Shown here piece by piece: positions 37,031-41,154 of a DNA stretch of 43,913 bases. Below the pieces are notes generated by a model. That model did not search any database. It saw only the letters and a program-made list of their open reading frames with translations, and was not told the origin of the DNA. The DNA lies in NCBI GenBank assembly GCA_003427395.1, contig BFEA01000454.1:187546-231458 (forward strand). Reading direction: 5' to 3'. The DNA is from Chara braunii. Its lineage: Eukaryota > Streptophyta > Charophyceae > Charales > Characeae. Both the position numbers and the translations under genes were made by a program. The stretch's first letter is position 1, and every line of letters starts with the position of its first letter.

Positions 37031-39465
37031 GGCCGCTTGAAGAGATGTAAAACTGCATGGGCCATGTGAGCCCTGTTAAGGGGATCCGTTTTGTCTCTCT
37101 TTCTTTCTCTCTCTCTCTCTCTCTCTCTCTTGCCCCCCCTTGTATACACACACCCCGTACAAAAAACAAAAAAAGGGAAAAAGCGCATCTGCGCCAAAAT
37201 AACAGACACCCCCCTAACCCCAGCACCCCCCACCCAGACCAACCCCCCCCCCCCCCCAAAAAAAAAAAAAAACCAAAATTTTATTGCAGATTCGGGGTCC
37301 TCTCGCCGAGCGCAGAACGACCGGGCAGTTTTTTGGCCCGCCCGGTTTACCCGGGTGCCCCCCCCGGGCCCAACCGGCTGGCTGGGCCCAGCCGGGCGGC
37401 GTCCTCACTCAGTGTGCTACTACTTTTTTTTTTTTTTTTTTTTTTCAAATAGCATGCTTCATTATACGTTGAGTGAAAGGAGGCTGGGAATCCCTCCACA
37501 TCTCAACCCGGAAGACAGACCAATACCCAGATCAGACTCATACAAGAAATCGGGTCCAGTGTCCCTCTTCACCTATTAAGATGCTATTCCTGAACAATTA
37601 CAAAACTGGATTAAGAACAACCAAAAAGAAATAAAGGAAAGAAAATTCCAACCTGCCCCTATTATGCTCTTAGGAGCCGAAGGACTACCATTCCTACTCC
37701 CAGGTTTCTTTCCAAATATCTCCGACTCCTTTCTATCCGCTCTTCTTAAACCCTAAACCCTATGCCCCTCTTTCGGTCTTAGAAGGGTAACTAAAGGACA
37801 CAGATCCTACTCACCAAAGAATTAGAGTAGTTTTTACTATGCCTCCTTAACTTTTGACTGCCTACTTCGCTCCCGGACTTTCCGTTCTCCATTAAAAAAA
37901 ACAGTTTCCCTCTCTGAATACTAGCTACCGCCCCTTGGCCCAGTAGGTTCTGAAGGAATCAGGCCCTATTCCTCGTCCTTCTCCGGGTGTTGTTTGCATT
38001 GATTCCCCACCCTCTTCCATTGCGCTTGCAGATCGGTTTCAATCAGGAGCATTTCCTTTGCCTCTTCCACCGCCAAGTCAAAATTACAGTATGAATAGCG
38101 TCAAGCTTCCTTCCATCTGGCCGAAGGAACCCTGAAGCCAAGGTGAAATTGTAATCTGCAGATTATCTGCCAATATTTTTCTTAGGTTTGTTTGGTTTGA
38201 CTAATCCCTGCCTGGTCAACCTGTTTGTTTGCAGCCCCAAGTTTATCCCAGTGGGCTCCAACAGCCCCTAAGAGGGCCAAGAAGAAAAATGCTCTGGTGC
38301 TTCCGACATTTGTGCTGCTTAACATCATGCTGGCCTCCCTAGTGGCAGGAGTGGGGTATTGCGTTTATCGGCAACGAGGGTGGTTTGTGAAGCGGCAAGG
38401 ATTTGTCAATCTTGTTAGTGACAATGTTTCCAATGCCGGGAGCTTTCACAGTCTGAAGAGCCAAGGCTCAAATGGTGATGACGTCGAAGCTCAAGGCAAG
38501 TCTCTGTCTCATTCCTGTATGTCTGTCTCTTTCCTGTGTCTCGACTGCATATGAAGTTATCACATCATTTACTACTTAGTTGGTACTTGTCTTTTGTGTG
38601 CACAATCTCACCCATAGGTTGGATAATGGAAATGAGTTGGACCAGAATGTTCTTTCTCTGTGAGTCTGTGCACAAAAATTAAAAAGCAAAAACAAGGCTT
38701 AAACCGCCAGTACGCGGCCCCAGCCTTGCAGAAAAAGCAACTCGTCGCCACCATACTGTAGCCATGGCGTAGCCTACCGGACCACAATGGCTGGCAGCGC
38801 CAGGTGAAAAAGGAAAAAAGTGTGCCGCTGGCGGTTTGGAATAAGCTTGGCGTGCAGTTAGGCGCCTCCAGGCCCATGCATGCTGGTGGTTTAAGACGAC
38901 GCTTCCTTGTGTGCCTGGATTAAACCGCGAATAGAGAGATGCCTGCGAGTGGCTTTCAAGGACGCTGATTGCGGGTGATAATACCTTTGTACATCTCATA
39001 ACATCTCCTAACGGTACGTTAAGAAGAAGAGTAACCTCTGAACATGAGGAATGCTCTACCCTGAATCGCCTCCTGCTTAAATAAGGCTGGTTTGACTTGC
39101 TTGAATCTGGGAAAACTCTTTGATGCAGACATTATAGAAGAAGAAGATAAGGCATGAGGAAAGTGGTCATCATCTGCTGCTTCTCTTTCTTTTCTGTGGA
39201 TTGACTTCATGCAGGGGGCACTATGAAAACGAGTCGCTCAAATGCTATGGCTGAACTTAAACAAATCCAGGAAGGCATCATGGCCAAGGCGTTCCGATTT
39301 CAGGAGCTATCAGCTGCCACTGGTGGCTTTGACAAGAGCCATCTGCTTGGGTCCGGAGGATTTAGCCGTGTTTTCAAAGCAAAACTGAAAGATGGACAGA
39401 TTGTTGCAGTGAAGATTCTGGATCACCGTCCTGGCCACCAGGAAGACAAAGAGTTTTTGATGGAG
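382..39465 (+). CDS. LRR receptor-like kinase with ALE2-like ectodomain, partial at both ends, 11 exons
   Basis: Proposed join: 382-453, 1486-1557, 8111-8182, 9319-9390, 19340-19414, 21996-22061, 24267-24976, 26722-27059, 34809-35016, 38235-38495, 39215-39465 (2196-2197 nt, about 732 residues). Every junction is AG at the acceptor, GT at the donor (GC once, at 38496), and the phases agree at all ten joins. Order of domains: six LRRs, Ser/Pro linker, Cys-rich segment, a module with CxCVYP and GLSFS motifs, one transmembrane helix, then the N-lobe of a protein kinase. Expected role: a plasma-membrane receptor that binds an apoplastic or cell-wall ligand and signals by Ser/Thr phosphorylation. 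The signal peptide, early LRRs and the catalytic loop/DFG parts are outside the window. The family call rests on motif recognition; no search was run. Confidence 0.88.
527..628. repeat. (ATT)n microsatellite
   Basis: ATT trinucleotides with two short interruptions near 553 and 575. Confidence 0.97.
687..840 (-). mobile_element. tRNA-derived SINE, copy 1
   Basis: On the minus strand a pol III box-A-like sequence (complement of ccaactgagctggg, 821-834) is followed by a box-B-like one (complement of ctcgaactca, 791-800), then a body and a poly-A (T run at 687-698). The body (gactgaccggctctaggtca, 731-750) recurs at about 18506-18526 and weakly at 34262-34280, so this is a dispersed family and not a tRNA gene. 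Confidence 0.75.
1486..1557 (+). CDS. Exon encoding one LRR (LRR b)
   Basis: A 72-nt exon after ...gtgctgtgcacag and before donor gtgagc, phase 2 on both sides. Reads SMGNNRLYGRLPHAICRL then KNLEKL. It joins in frame with the preceding exon (CT+G gives Leu). NNRLYGRLP matches the NxLxGxIP core of plant-specific LRRs. Confidence 0.92.
1771..1864 (-). pseudogene. U6 snRNA pseudogene, near full length
   Basis: Read on the minus strand it begins gggtccttctggacatcc and contains agattagcatggcc, gcaaggatgacacg and tcgagaaatgg, which are in order the 5' hairpin, the AGC region and the 3' end of plant U6. The invariant ACAGAGA box reads ACAGGGA. There is no T-run terminator after the 3' end and no TATA box at the expected distance upstream, so it is most likely a retrotransposed pseudogene. 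Confidence 0.88.
1996..2300. repeat. Direct duplication, units 1996-2107 and 2189-2300
   Basis: Both units share gtgttgtgtagtggag-type sequence, a tract with aatcctgcaggccaaa, and gcattagtatgcatttt, separated by about 80 nt. Diverged two-copy repeat inside the intron. Confidence 0.85.
2472..2771. repeat. Tandem duplication of a ~150-bp unit
   Basis: Units 2472-2624 and 2625-2771 both run from gggccacattgtcctgc through gtatggggcccc, gccggtcggttttc and gattagcat to ccagttgtcgcc or ccggttgtcgcc. The second lacks a few bases. Confidence 0.9.
2951..3281. repeat. Tandem duplication interrupted by a poly-T run in unit 1
   Basis: Units 2951-3132 and 3136-3281 share agcaggcagatc, gactgaacatattac, catgttcagacaaccacc and ggacaaggat or agacaaggat. 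A T run (2997-3024) splits unit 1 only, so it was gained after the duplication or lost from unit 2. Confidence 0.85.
3375..4010. repeat. Diverged direct duplication, units ~3375-3490 and ~3895-4010
   Basis: Both contain tgccctatga, gttagggcacactcacac and a copy of ttgtatatatt in the same order and spacing. The intervening sequence (3600-3880) also repeats ggtgggtatgattttt from 3325-3345. Confidence 0.75.
4224..5148. repeat. Compound tandem duplication (two ~330-bp units plus extra short copies)
   Basis: Units 4224-4552 and 4811-5148 share cgcagttgggaggaacg, cttccttacgagtggaaga, gaagaagaccacatgcatcc and aatttaaaacccactcc. Two extra copies of the first ~70 bp lie between them (about 4606-4678 and 4718-4780), divided by G-rich runs. 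Confidence 0.88.
6070..6131. repeat. Perfect 31-bp tandem duplication
   Basis: 6070-6100 and 6101-6131 are identical (tgtcagtgaagctatgccta followed by attctcaaagc), so the duplication is recent. Confidence 0.97.
7324..7507. repeat. Tandem duplication of a ~92-bp unit
   Basis: Units 7324-7413 and 7414-7507 share atttgggtgtatagacca, ctcctggaatcggcaagggt and cttgaggtaataccattt, with scattered substitutions. Confidence 0.93.
8111..8182 (+). CDS. Exon encoding one LRR (LRR c)
   Basis: A 72-nt exon after ...ttgtttgcag and before donor gtatgt, phase 2 on both sides. Reads WLNDNELSGPIPPEIGSL then IELRS, a near-perfect plant LRR. It follows a 6.6-kb intron. The leading W-L-N-x-N is shared with the next repeat, so the two probably arose by duplication. 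Confidence 0.95.
8183..9318 (+). other. Intron between LRR c and LRR d
   Basis: A 1,136-nt phase-2 intron. It holds an A run (8785-8802) and a minus-strand SINE-like sequence (8803-8955). No other feature recognised. Confidence 0.85.
8803..8955 (-). mobile_element. SINE-like element with a LINE-like tail
   Basis: Minus-strand order: box-A-like head (complement of ccaactgagctaggc, 8931-8945), weak box B (complement of attgaaactca, 8891-8901), then a tail whose plus-strand text (gaagtccggttcctgttcc, accagcaagtca, 8838-8869) matches the LINE 3' end at 12359-12397. The A run at its left is on the wrong strand to be its own tail, so the junction is rearranged or belongs to another insertion. Confidence 0.6.
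9319..9390 (+). CDS. Exon encoding one LRR (LRR d)
   Basis: A 72-nt exon after ...tatgtttcag and before donor gtgagt, phase 2 on both sides. Reads WLNGNKLTGMIPFEFSKL then VKLQSL. It is the closest relative of the previous repeat in this gene. The last codon is completed by the first base of the exon at 19340. Confidence 0.95.
9795..9855 (-). mobile_element. Degraded SINE head
   Basis: Complement of ttcattgaaccca (box B position) and of caaccaagtgaactaggc (box A position) lie about 40 nt apart, the same arrangement as the clearer SINE copies. Body not recognisable. Confidence 0.4.
10028..10245 (-). mobile_element. LINE 3'-terminal fragment
   Basis: The plus-strand text gaggctgggaattcc, aacatctcaac, acccagatttggctt and gtccagtgtcccc appears in the same order beside poly-T at 27155-27240 and 37478-37565. 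This is a 3' UTR fragment of that LINE family, with a broken T-rich run at 10048-10078 as its tail. Confidence 0.65.
10267..10660. repeat. Pyrimidine-rich low-complexity block
   Basis: About 400 nt of mostly C and T on the plus strand, with runs of ttcctc and tcttcc. Long open frames across it are low-complexity and not gene-like. Confidence 0.85.
12660..14552 (-). pseudogene. LINE ORF2, C-terminal part
   Basis: Open frame interrupted by the N gap. It starts MMWYIASTWTVPDHTIKELN, the thumb-side region after the RT, has KPAEGGLGIIDPKQESKALQ (the GGLGIxD motif of LINE RT C-termini), and ends with SLQWLISYVALPVNQWLHIR, the start of a zf-RVT-like domain whose paired cysteines are degraded. Confidence 0.8.
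12812..13706. other. Assembly gap (895 N)
   Basis: All N. It falls in the LINE C-terminal region. By comparison with the copy at 28137-28535 only about 60 codons should be missing, so the stated gap length is probably an overestimate or hides another insertion. Confidence 0.95.
14863..15230 (-). pseudogene. LINE reverse transcriptase fragment, motif A damaged
   Basis: Minus strand: EKAYDQVNW, then MEKMGVGMNFRKWVRILNN, SVRQGDPLAPPIFLFLMEAI and finally FADDLMVLIRA with the catalytic Asp pair. Just before EKAYDQVNW the plus strand has a run of A (about 15212-15226) where the intact copy at 30040 encodes FFDFEKAYD, so the motif A aspartate is lost to homopolymer growth or replacement. Confidence 0.85.
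15520..15744 (-). pseudogene. LINE linker before the reverse transcriptase
   Basis: Reads VAKVFYEELYQTK ... EQAEALDKPIAMEELQFVVQ, the segment just upstream of RT motif 0/1 in LINEs. Frame-disrupted relative to the flanking parts. Confidence 0.75.
16053..17018 (-). pseudogene. LINE APE-type endonuclease, frameshifted
   Basis: Two frames give RSWNNNGL, LLQETHL (16785-17018) and then GRWCLMDVKW, INVYSP, LAGDWNATIDP and GLDHKPIEL (16053-16757), which are the conserved metal- and DNA-binding motifs of the endonuclease in order. A frameshift near 16770 separates them. Confidence 0.88.
18253..18428. repeat. (CT)n microsatellite with one N
   Basis: About 175 nt of CT dinucleotide; a single N at 18334 marks a collapsed or unresolved join, so the true length is unknown. 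Confidence 0.97.
18481..18630 (-). mobile_element. tRNA-derived SINE, copy 2
   Basis: Plus-strand text caacggccttga, gactgaccgg-like gaactgaccggccctagg, ttactcatctgcttct and agtccgaactcagg aligns with copy 1 at 687-840. Box B is recognisable (18580-18592), box A is degraded. On the minus strand the element runs into the long (AG)n tract, which may have grown from its tail. Confidence 0.72.
19150..19235 (-). mobile_element. LINE/SINE tail fragment
   Basis: Plus-strand text ccttatggttctggctcc, ttgtccattctggggagc and ttccaccggcc matches the tail at 12325-12392. No head is visible. Confidence 0.6.
19340..19414 (+). CDS. Exon encoding one LRR (LRR e, 25-residue variant)
   Basis: A 75-nt exon after ...tttgggttcag and before donor gtatga, phase 2 on both sides. 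Reads LLLSNNLSGEIPEALGLV then GSTLTIL, one residue longer than the others because of GST near the end. It lies after a 9.9-kb intron that contains a LINE. Confidence 0.92.
20058..20161 (+). pseudogene. 5'-truncated U6 snRNA retropseudogene with target-site duplications
   Basis: The body (20071-20138) reads acgatacagagaagaatagc, atggcccctg, gcaaggatgacac and catggtcc, the ACAGAGA-to-3'-end part of U6, followed by an A run (20139-20149). It is flanked by aggaaccgcctgc (20058-20070) and aggaaccacctgc (20149-20161), a 13-bp direct repeat with one mismatch. Poly-A plus duplication shows LINE-type reverse transcription of U6 RNA. Confidence 0.93.
20831..20996. repeat. Diverged tandem duplication of a ~85-bp unit
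   Basis: Both units read ttcaaa-x-tttccca, gttagta, gaaagaaagaaggcc or aagaaagaaggcc, then catgat-x-g-x-agaag or catgatgcagcagag. Confidence 0.7.
21020..21290. repeat. Pyrimidine-rich block with (CCCT)n core
   Basis: Mostly C and T on the plus strand; the cleanest part is cctccctccctccctccctt at about 21173-21195. Confidence 0.88.
21996..22061 (+). CDS. Exon encoding the last full LRR (LRR f)
   Basis: A 66-nt exon after ...ttaatgtgcag and before donor gtgagg, phase 2 on both sides. Reads QIQYNNFFGRIPSGLRSV then PNLR. NNFFGRIP is the LRR core. It is shortened at its end because the next exon carries the C-terminal cap (YDNDLVCG), the usual way plant LRR domains finish (NxxLCG). Confidence 0.88.
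22417..22602 (-). mobile_element. Retroposed insertion made almost only of poly-A, with 16-bp target-site duplication
   Basis: The direct repeat gaaacgggaaaaggct occurs at 22417-22432 and 22587-22602. Between them are about 125 T (interrupted near 22473-22492 and at 22540) and then about 28 nt of other sequence. On the minus strand this is a very short 5'-truncated body with a long A tail. Confidence 0.85.
23624..23848. mobile_element. MITE-like element with terminal inverted repeats
   Basis: Ends tcgtcttcccccacacataa (23624-) and the complement of the right end (accgtcttccccagacataa, to 23848) form inverted repeats extending about 38 bp with mismatches. TA flanks both ends (23622-23623, 23849-23850). 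The interior repeats ttgtattcg-like units. No transposase, so it would be non-autonomous; Tc1/mariner-type TA duplication is possible but weak. Confidence 0.65.
24267..24976 (+). CDS. Exon: LRR cap, Ser/Pro-rich linker and start of Cys-rich segment
   Basis: A 710-nt exon after ...tggcttgtaatgcag and before donor gtaagt; phase 2 in, phase 1 out. It opens with YDNDLVCGKSGDPACSL, a C-terminal LRR cap with two cysteines. About 180 residues follow that are very rich in Ser, Pro, Thr and Ala, with many SP, TP and AP dipeptides, as in arabinogalactan or extensin-like wall-associated regions. The exon ends in a Cys-dense stretch (CANEGLWTCGCVGG, then RC, CSC) that continues in the next exon as KCSPC. 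The linker may be O-glycosylated and lodged in the cell wall; that is inference. Confidence 0.9.
24977..26721 (+). other. Intron within the Cys-rich segment
   Basis: A 1,745-nt phase-1 intron. A short degenerate tandem array lies at 26250-26405. Nothing else recognised. Confidence 0.85.
26250..26405. repeat. Degenerate ~55-bp minisatellite, about three units
   Basis: Units share a core like ctccaagtatgcaggagttca (compare cttcaaatatgcagagttca and ctccaaatgtacagagctca) followed by a tgag-gaagct-gacc-like segment. Confidence 0.6.
26722..27059 (+). CDS. Exon: Cys-rich segment and first half of ALE2-like ectodomain module
   Basis: A 338-nt exon after ...gcttggtgcag and before donor gtacga; phase 1 in, phase 0 out. 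It begins KCSPCPLG, then about 50 Ser/Pro/Gln-rich residues, then CECVYPMLVRLRLVNWTF, then a stretch ending ILEELAVRIQLVPAQ. CxCVYP followed by alternating hydrophobics, and an 'ELA..L.L...Q' helix, are features I know from the ectodomain of Arabidopsis ALE2-type kinases. There is an N-W-T sequon. A LINE poly-A tract starts only 21 nt past the donor. Confidence 0.88.
28137..28535 (-). pseudogene. LINE ORF2 C-terminal zinc-finger region, degraded
   Basis: Contains LSRVRRLQWLIFHVAVPVNS then WLAERRSQQYCDP and CTQCKEHW, matching the zf-RVT region that is better kept at 40768-41154. The His-Cys half is lost by a frame change. Confidence 0.75.
28872..30101 (-). pseudogene. LINE reverse transcriptase, 409-codon open frame
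   Basis: Motif A ILFFDFEKAYDQVNW, then GDPLAAPIFLFIMEA (motif B), FADDLTVLIRA (motif C, catalytic Asp pair) and GGLGILDPEQQLKALQ. All key catalytic residues are present, so this copy is fairly young, but downstream frames are broken. The N-terminal RT segment (PLSQEELWIALKSM, NKTPGKDGL) continues at 30357-30545 in another frame. Confidence 0.93.
30546..31106 (+). pseudogene. LINE ORF1-like product, C-terminal part
   Basis: Open frame just upstream of ORF2, ending 46 nt before its start codon. It reads HAAAKLYARNSPGKRVLLPC ... TRTDLGLVGS. I see no zinc knuckle or other known domain, so ORF1 identity is from position only. Its N-terminus is missing at the inversion junction. Confidence 0.55.
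31153..31970 (+). pseudogene. LINE ORF2 endonuclease, frameshifted and internally deleted
   Basis: VVSWNMNGM, LCIQETHF (31153-31518), then after a frameshift near 31505 RITIQEV, ILAGDWNATLEP and GLDHKPILL. Compared with 16053-16757 about 55 codons are missing between DWNAT and DHKP. It runs into the N gap at 31971. Confidence 0.88.
31971..32080. other. Assembly gap (110 N), probably spurious
   Basis: The 11 bases ccagacagttg end the left flank (31960-31970) and begin the right flank (32081-32091). Overlapping them gives an uninterrupted reading frame. Confidence 0.85.
34229..34375 (-). mobile_element. tRNA-derived SINE, best-kept head
   Basis: On the minus strand cctagctcagttggc (34352-34366) matches pol III box A and tgagttcgaatcc (34311-34323) matches box B almost exactly. 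The body (gacggccttgagatat) aligns with the copies at 687 and 18481. Not a tRNA gene: no acceptor-stem pairing was found and the sequence continues into the shared body. Confidence 0.8.
34809..35016 (+). CDS. Exon: second half of ALE2-like ectodomain module
   Basis: A 208-nt exon after ...ttcgaaaccaaccag and before donor gtgagg; phase 0 in, phase 1 out. Reads LTVIQRQQGSIILHIILIPL then TGLSFSEDEMARIKQQLE, ending in NPYLVEMVQEPVGRN. A beta-like hydrophobic strand, then 'P.TG.SFS' and a helix, matches the second half of the ALE2-type ectodomain and joins in phase 0 to ...LVPAQ across the 7.7-kb intron. The nearby AG at 34816 gives a phase-incompatible start and was not used. One N-G-S sequon. 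Confidence 0.8.
35270..35515. repeat. Tandem duplication, units 35270-35406 and 35407-35515
   Basis: Both start ttagggatt-x-gaaacgtc and share ctacatatgccgatt, gatctgtgttatgctcaatg and gagaaaataagaa. The second lacks about 28 nt. Confidence 0.92.
35573..35631. repeat. (CCCTTCT)n heptamer array
   Basis: About eight perfect 7-nt units. The unit length is telomere-like but the sequence is not the plant telomere unit. Confidence 0.95.
35881..35910. repeat. Poly-C run with two Ns
   Basis: C homopolymer with N at 35885 and 35899; length unresolved. Confidence 0.9.
36041..36104 (-). pseudogene. 5'-truncated U6 snRNA pseudogene
   Basis: Minus strand: acgatacagagagattagca, tggcc, gcaaggatgaca, aaatcgggaactggtcc, followed by an A-rich tail (aagaaaaaagagg). 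It begins at the same U6 base as the copy at 20071. No clear target-site duplication seen. Confidence 0.88.
36421..36752. repeat. Inverted repeat (foldback) with a SINE head in the loop
   Basis: Left arm 36421-36526 and right arm 36653-36752 are complementary across the LINE/SINE tail, an A/T run and a further 22 bp (ggaagcaggagagaggaaac on the left, its complement on the right). The 126-nt loop holds a plus-strand tRNA-like head: cagcccagttggtac (36574-36588) and cctgagtttaaacttcactg (36613-36632). Confidence 0.85.
36935..37028. repeat. (GT)n joined to (AG)n through one N
   Basis: GT repeats to 36967, N at 36968, AG repeats to 37028. The N may be a join between unrelated reads, so this composite need not exist. 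Confidence 0.93.
37424..38066 (-). mobile_element. LINE 3'-terminal fragment with telomere-like tract
   Basis: Poly-A at 37424-37445 (T on plus), then caaatagcatgcttcattat, ggctgggaatcc and catctcaaccc as at 27108-27170. It has a CCCTAAA tract at 37746-37762 and ends inside the last coding part (complement of atcggtttcaatcaggagc). 5'-truncated. Confidence 0.85.
38075..38140 (-). mobile_element. Fragment of the LINE 3' UTR seen at 12385-12460
   Basis: Shares ccaccgccaagtca (ccaccggcaagtca there) and cttccttccatctggccgaa then ggaaccctga with the LINE 3' UTR. It lies directly beside the truncated LINE fragment ending at 38066. Confidence 0.6.
38235..38495 (+). CDS. Exon: transmembrane helix and juxtamembrane region
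   Basis: A 261-nt exon after ...cctgtttgtttgcag; phase 1 on both sides. A short Ser/Pro stalk and a basic patch (KRAKKKN) lead into a hydrophobic helix at 38291-38367 (ALVLPTFVLLNIMLASLVAG then VGYCVY), followed by basic RQRGWFVKRQ and a Ser/Asn-rich juxtamembrane tail. The donor is GC (AAG|GCAAGT), which fits the GC-AG consensus exactly; it gives the phase-1 end needed by the next exon. Confidence 0.88.
38496..39214 (+). other. Phase-1 GC-AG intron between transmembrane and kinase exons
   Basis: A 719-nt intron starting GCAAGT and ending GCAG. It contains a short inverted repeat: aaggcttaaaccgccagtac (38694-38713) against gctggcggtttggaataagc (38827-38846), possibly a small MITE. Nothing else seen. 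Confidence 0.8.
39215..39465 (+). CDS. Exon: start of the protein kinase domain
   Basis: A 251-nt exon after ...ttgacttcatgcag and before donor gtctgt; phase 1 in, phase 0 out. FRFQELSAATGGFDKSHLLG is the standard plant RLK lead-in. The glycine loop GSGGFSRVF begins at 39349, and the ATP-binding lysine of VAVK is at 39412-39414. It ends DKEFLME, just before the 'EVEMLSRLHHRNLV' block usual in this family, so the rest of the kinase must lie beyond the window. The loop is atypical in having Ser-Arg where Gly-Lys or Gly-Arg is usual. Confidence 0.93.
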
Positions 39466-39598
39466 GTCTGTTAGCCCCCTACTGCTCACTGTACCATTCC
39501 ACACTGTGAACTTACTTCATTGTGTTAAATTGCTACTCGTTATGTTAACTCTACTCCGTTCCGTCAACTTATTCTGCGTACCCTCTTATGCTTAACCT

Positions 39599-40150
39599 TT
39601 TTTTTTATTATCTTGTTAACCAAAACGGTGTCATTTCATTAATAGCTTGAAATTTGAGGCTGGGGACCTCACAATTCAACCCGGAGTTATCTTGGCTGCA
39701 TTAGCCAATTTCACTTATGTTGTAATCAGTAAACCAAATCCCTGTTCCCTTCGTTAATCCCTAATCCCCCAACTAATCCCCCTATTGCTACCTTCTTTTC
39801 CTATTTCCTTGTTCGAAACTTAAATAAGCCCCACCCTAAACCCTAAACCCTAAATCCTAGCTATAATCCCTACTTCTCCTGCTCTTCCTACTTCCTCCTT
39901 TACTGCTTAAATAGCCTACTCTACCCACTCTTTCAGGCCTATCTACTTGTCTAGTTCTACCTTTCCTGTTGTCCCCTCTTCTGTCCCCACTTCCCTTGAA
40001 GTTTTAATTCGTTCCCGGCACTCCCCATTTAAATGAAAGCCTTGGGCCGTGCATGGTAGCCAGTTTTTCTCCTCCCAGCACCCTTCGGTTAAATCGGGTC
40101 CTCAATTCCTGTGGTTGCTCTGGGGTGCGGTCTAATTTGCCTTTGCACCC
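39599..40150 (-). mobile_element. LINE 3' fragment, interrupted by the next LINE
   Basis: After a T run (39599-39608) the text ttcattaatagc, gaggctgggg and caacccgga follows the pattern of the LINE 3' end at 37458-37510. A CCCTAAA tract lies at 39834-39858. The last coding residues (RRVLGGEKLATM-like, minus, near 40070) match RVLAQGRLASVV of the copy at 27800. It stops where the poly-A of the next copy begins. Confidence 0.7.
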
Positions 40151-40767
40151 TTTTTTTTTTGTTTTCTTCAAAGAGCAATTCATCACTGAAAAATAGAATA
40201 GAGGGTCCGGTCACCCCACATAAAGGCCGGGTCTGGGAGGATTACCCAGTGTTATGCTTTTAACGGGACCCTCAGGGACCCGGGAGGAGGGGCAACCGCC
40301 ATGGGTTCCAAACCTCCTTTTGCTGTTCTTAAACCCTAAACCCTATCTTTCTTGCTCCATGTCTTCTGCCCTATCCTACTTCCTCCTAATCCCTCTCCCA
40401 TTTGTTAAATAGAGACTGTTTATCATATTCTGCTGCATTATCCTATTCTTAGAACCCTAAACCCAATCCTTGCCAACTTGCTCACTATCTTCTGCCCTTT
40501 CCAACTTCCTCTTATTTCTTTTTATGCCTACCAAACCCTTTACTGTCTGACCTCTATGGCTTCACCTCCTTCTGCTGCTGGTGTTGGGACTCTACTGGCA
40601 TACCCAAGTGAAAAAATCTGAGGTTGACACCTTCTGTAGTGGTCAGCTTTCCTCTACTTAAGGTTCCTTGTTCAAATCTGACTTTTATTTCCTTTGCTCC
40701 CATGCGATTGCCTGCCATCTTCTTCCTCGCCCCTTTCCACTGAGCATGTATGTCGGTTTCCATCAGG

Positions 40768-41154
40768 TTAATTATGATTTCCTATGCCTCCTTGTCCCCT
40801 TTCTATGGTTCGCTGGCGTCTCCTCCTCCACATTGTCCACAATGTGTACTGTCTCAGCAGGTTAACAGTCTTTCTTTCATACCCTTGCCAGTTCCTTGGC
40901 GTGTCTACTACCATTAGTAAGGTCGCCATATCCTCCAGGAAGGTGACATCTGTGATTTTGGCCCACGCTTCTTTTGCCATCCTCCATAGTTGCTGGGCAT
41001 TAATGCAGCCCAGCAGGCAATGTTCTACTGACTCCCTCTGTTCCTCCTTGCATACCACACACATTTCATTTTGGGGACTCTTGTTTTCTTGATTCCTTCT
41101 TTTGTTTCGCCACTCGTTGACCGGGAGTGCCAGGTGGATGATTAACCACTGCAT
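40768..41154 (-). pseudogene. LINE ORF2 C-terminal zf-RVT domain, well preserved
   Basis: MQWLIIHLALPVNEWRNKRR is followed by CVVC ... EHCLLGC ... QQLW, the Cys-Cys-His-Cys arrangement of zf-RVT, then LLRQYTLWTMWRRRRQ. In the other copies in this window these cysteines are partly lost. Confidence 0.85.

Larger units (their letters stand above)
35017..38234 (+). other. Intron between the ALE2-like module and the transmembrane exon
   Basis: A 3,218-nt phase-1 intron holding a tandem duplication, a (CCCTTCT)n array, a U6 fragment, a foldback, (GT)n/(AG)n tracts, two GC-rich blocks (36780-36900, 37290-37410) and a LINE 3' fragment. Confidence 0.85.

Noticed and set aside
36780-37420. Two GC-rich blocks as arms of a large inverted repeat or CpG-type promoter
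   Set aside because: Only short GC-rich words match in inverted orientation; no clean arms, and an N-joined microsatellite lies between them.
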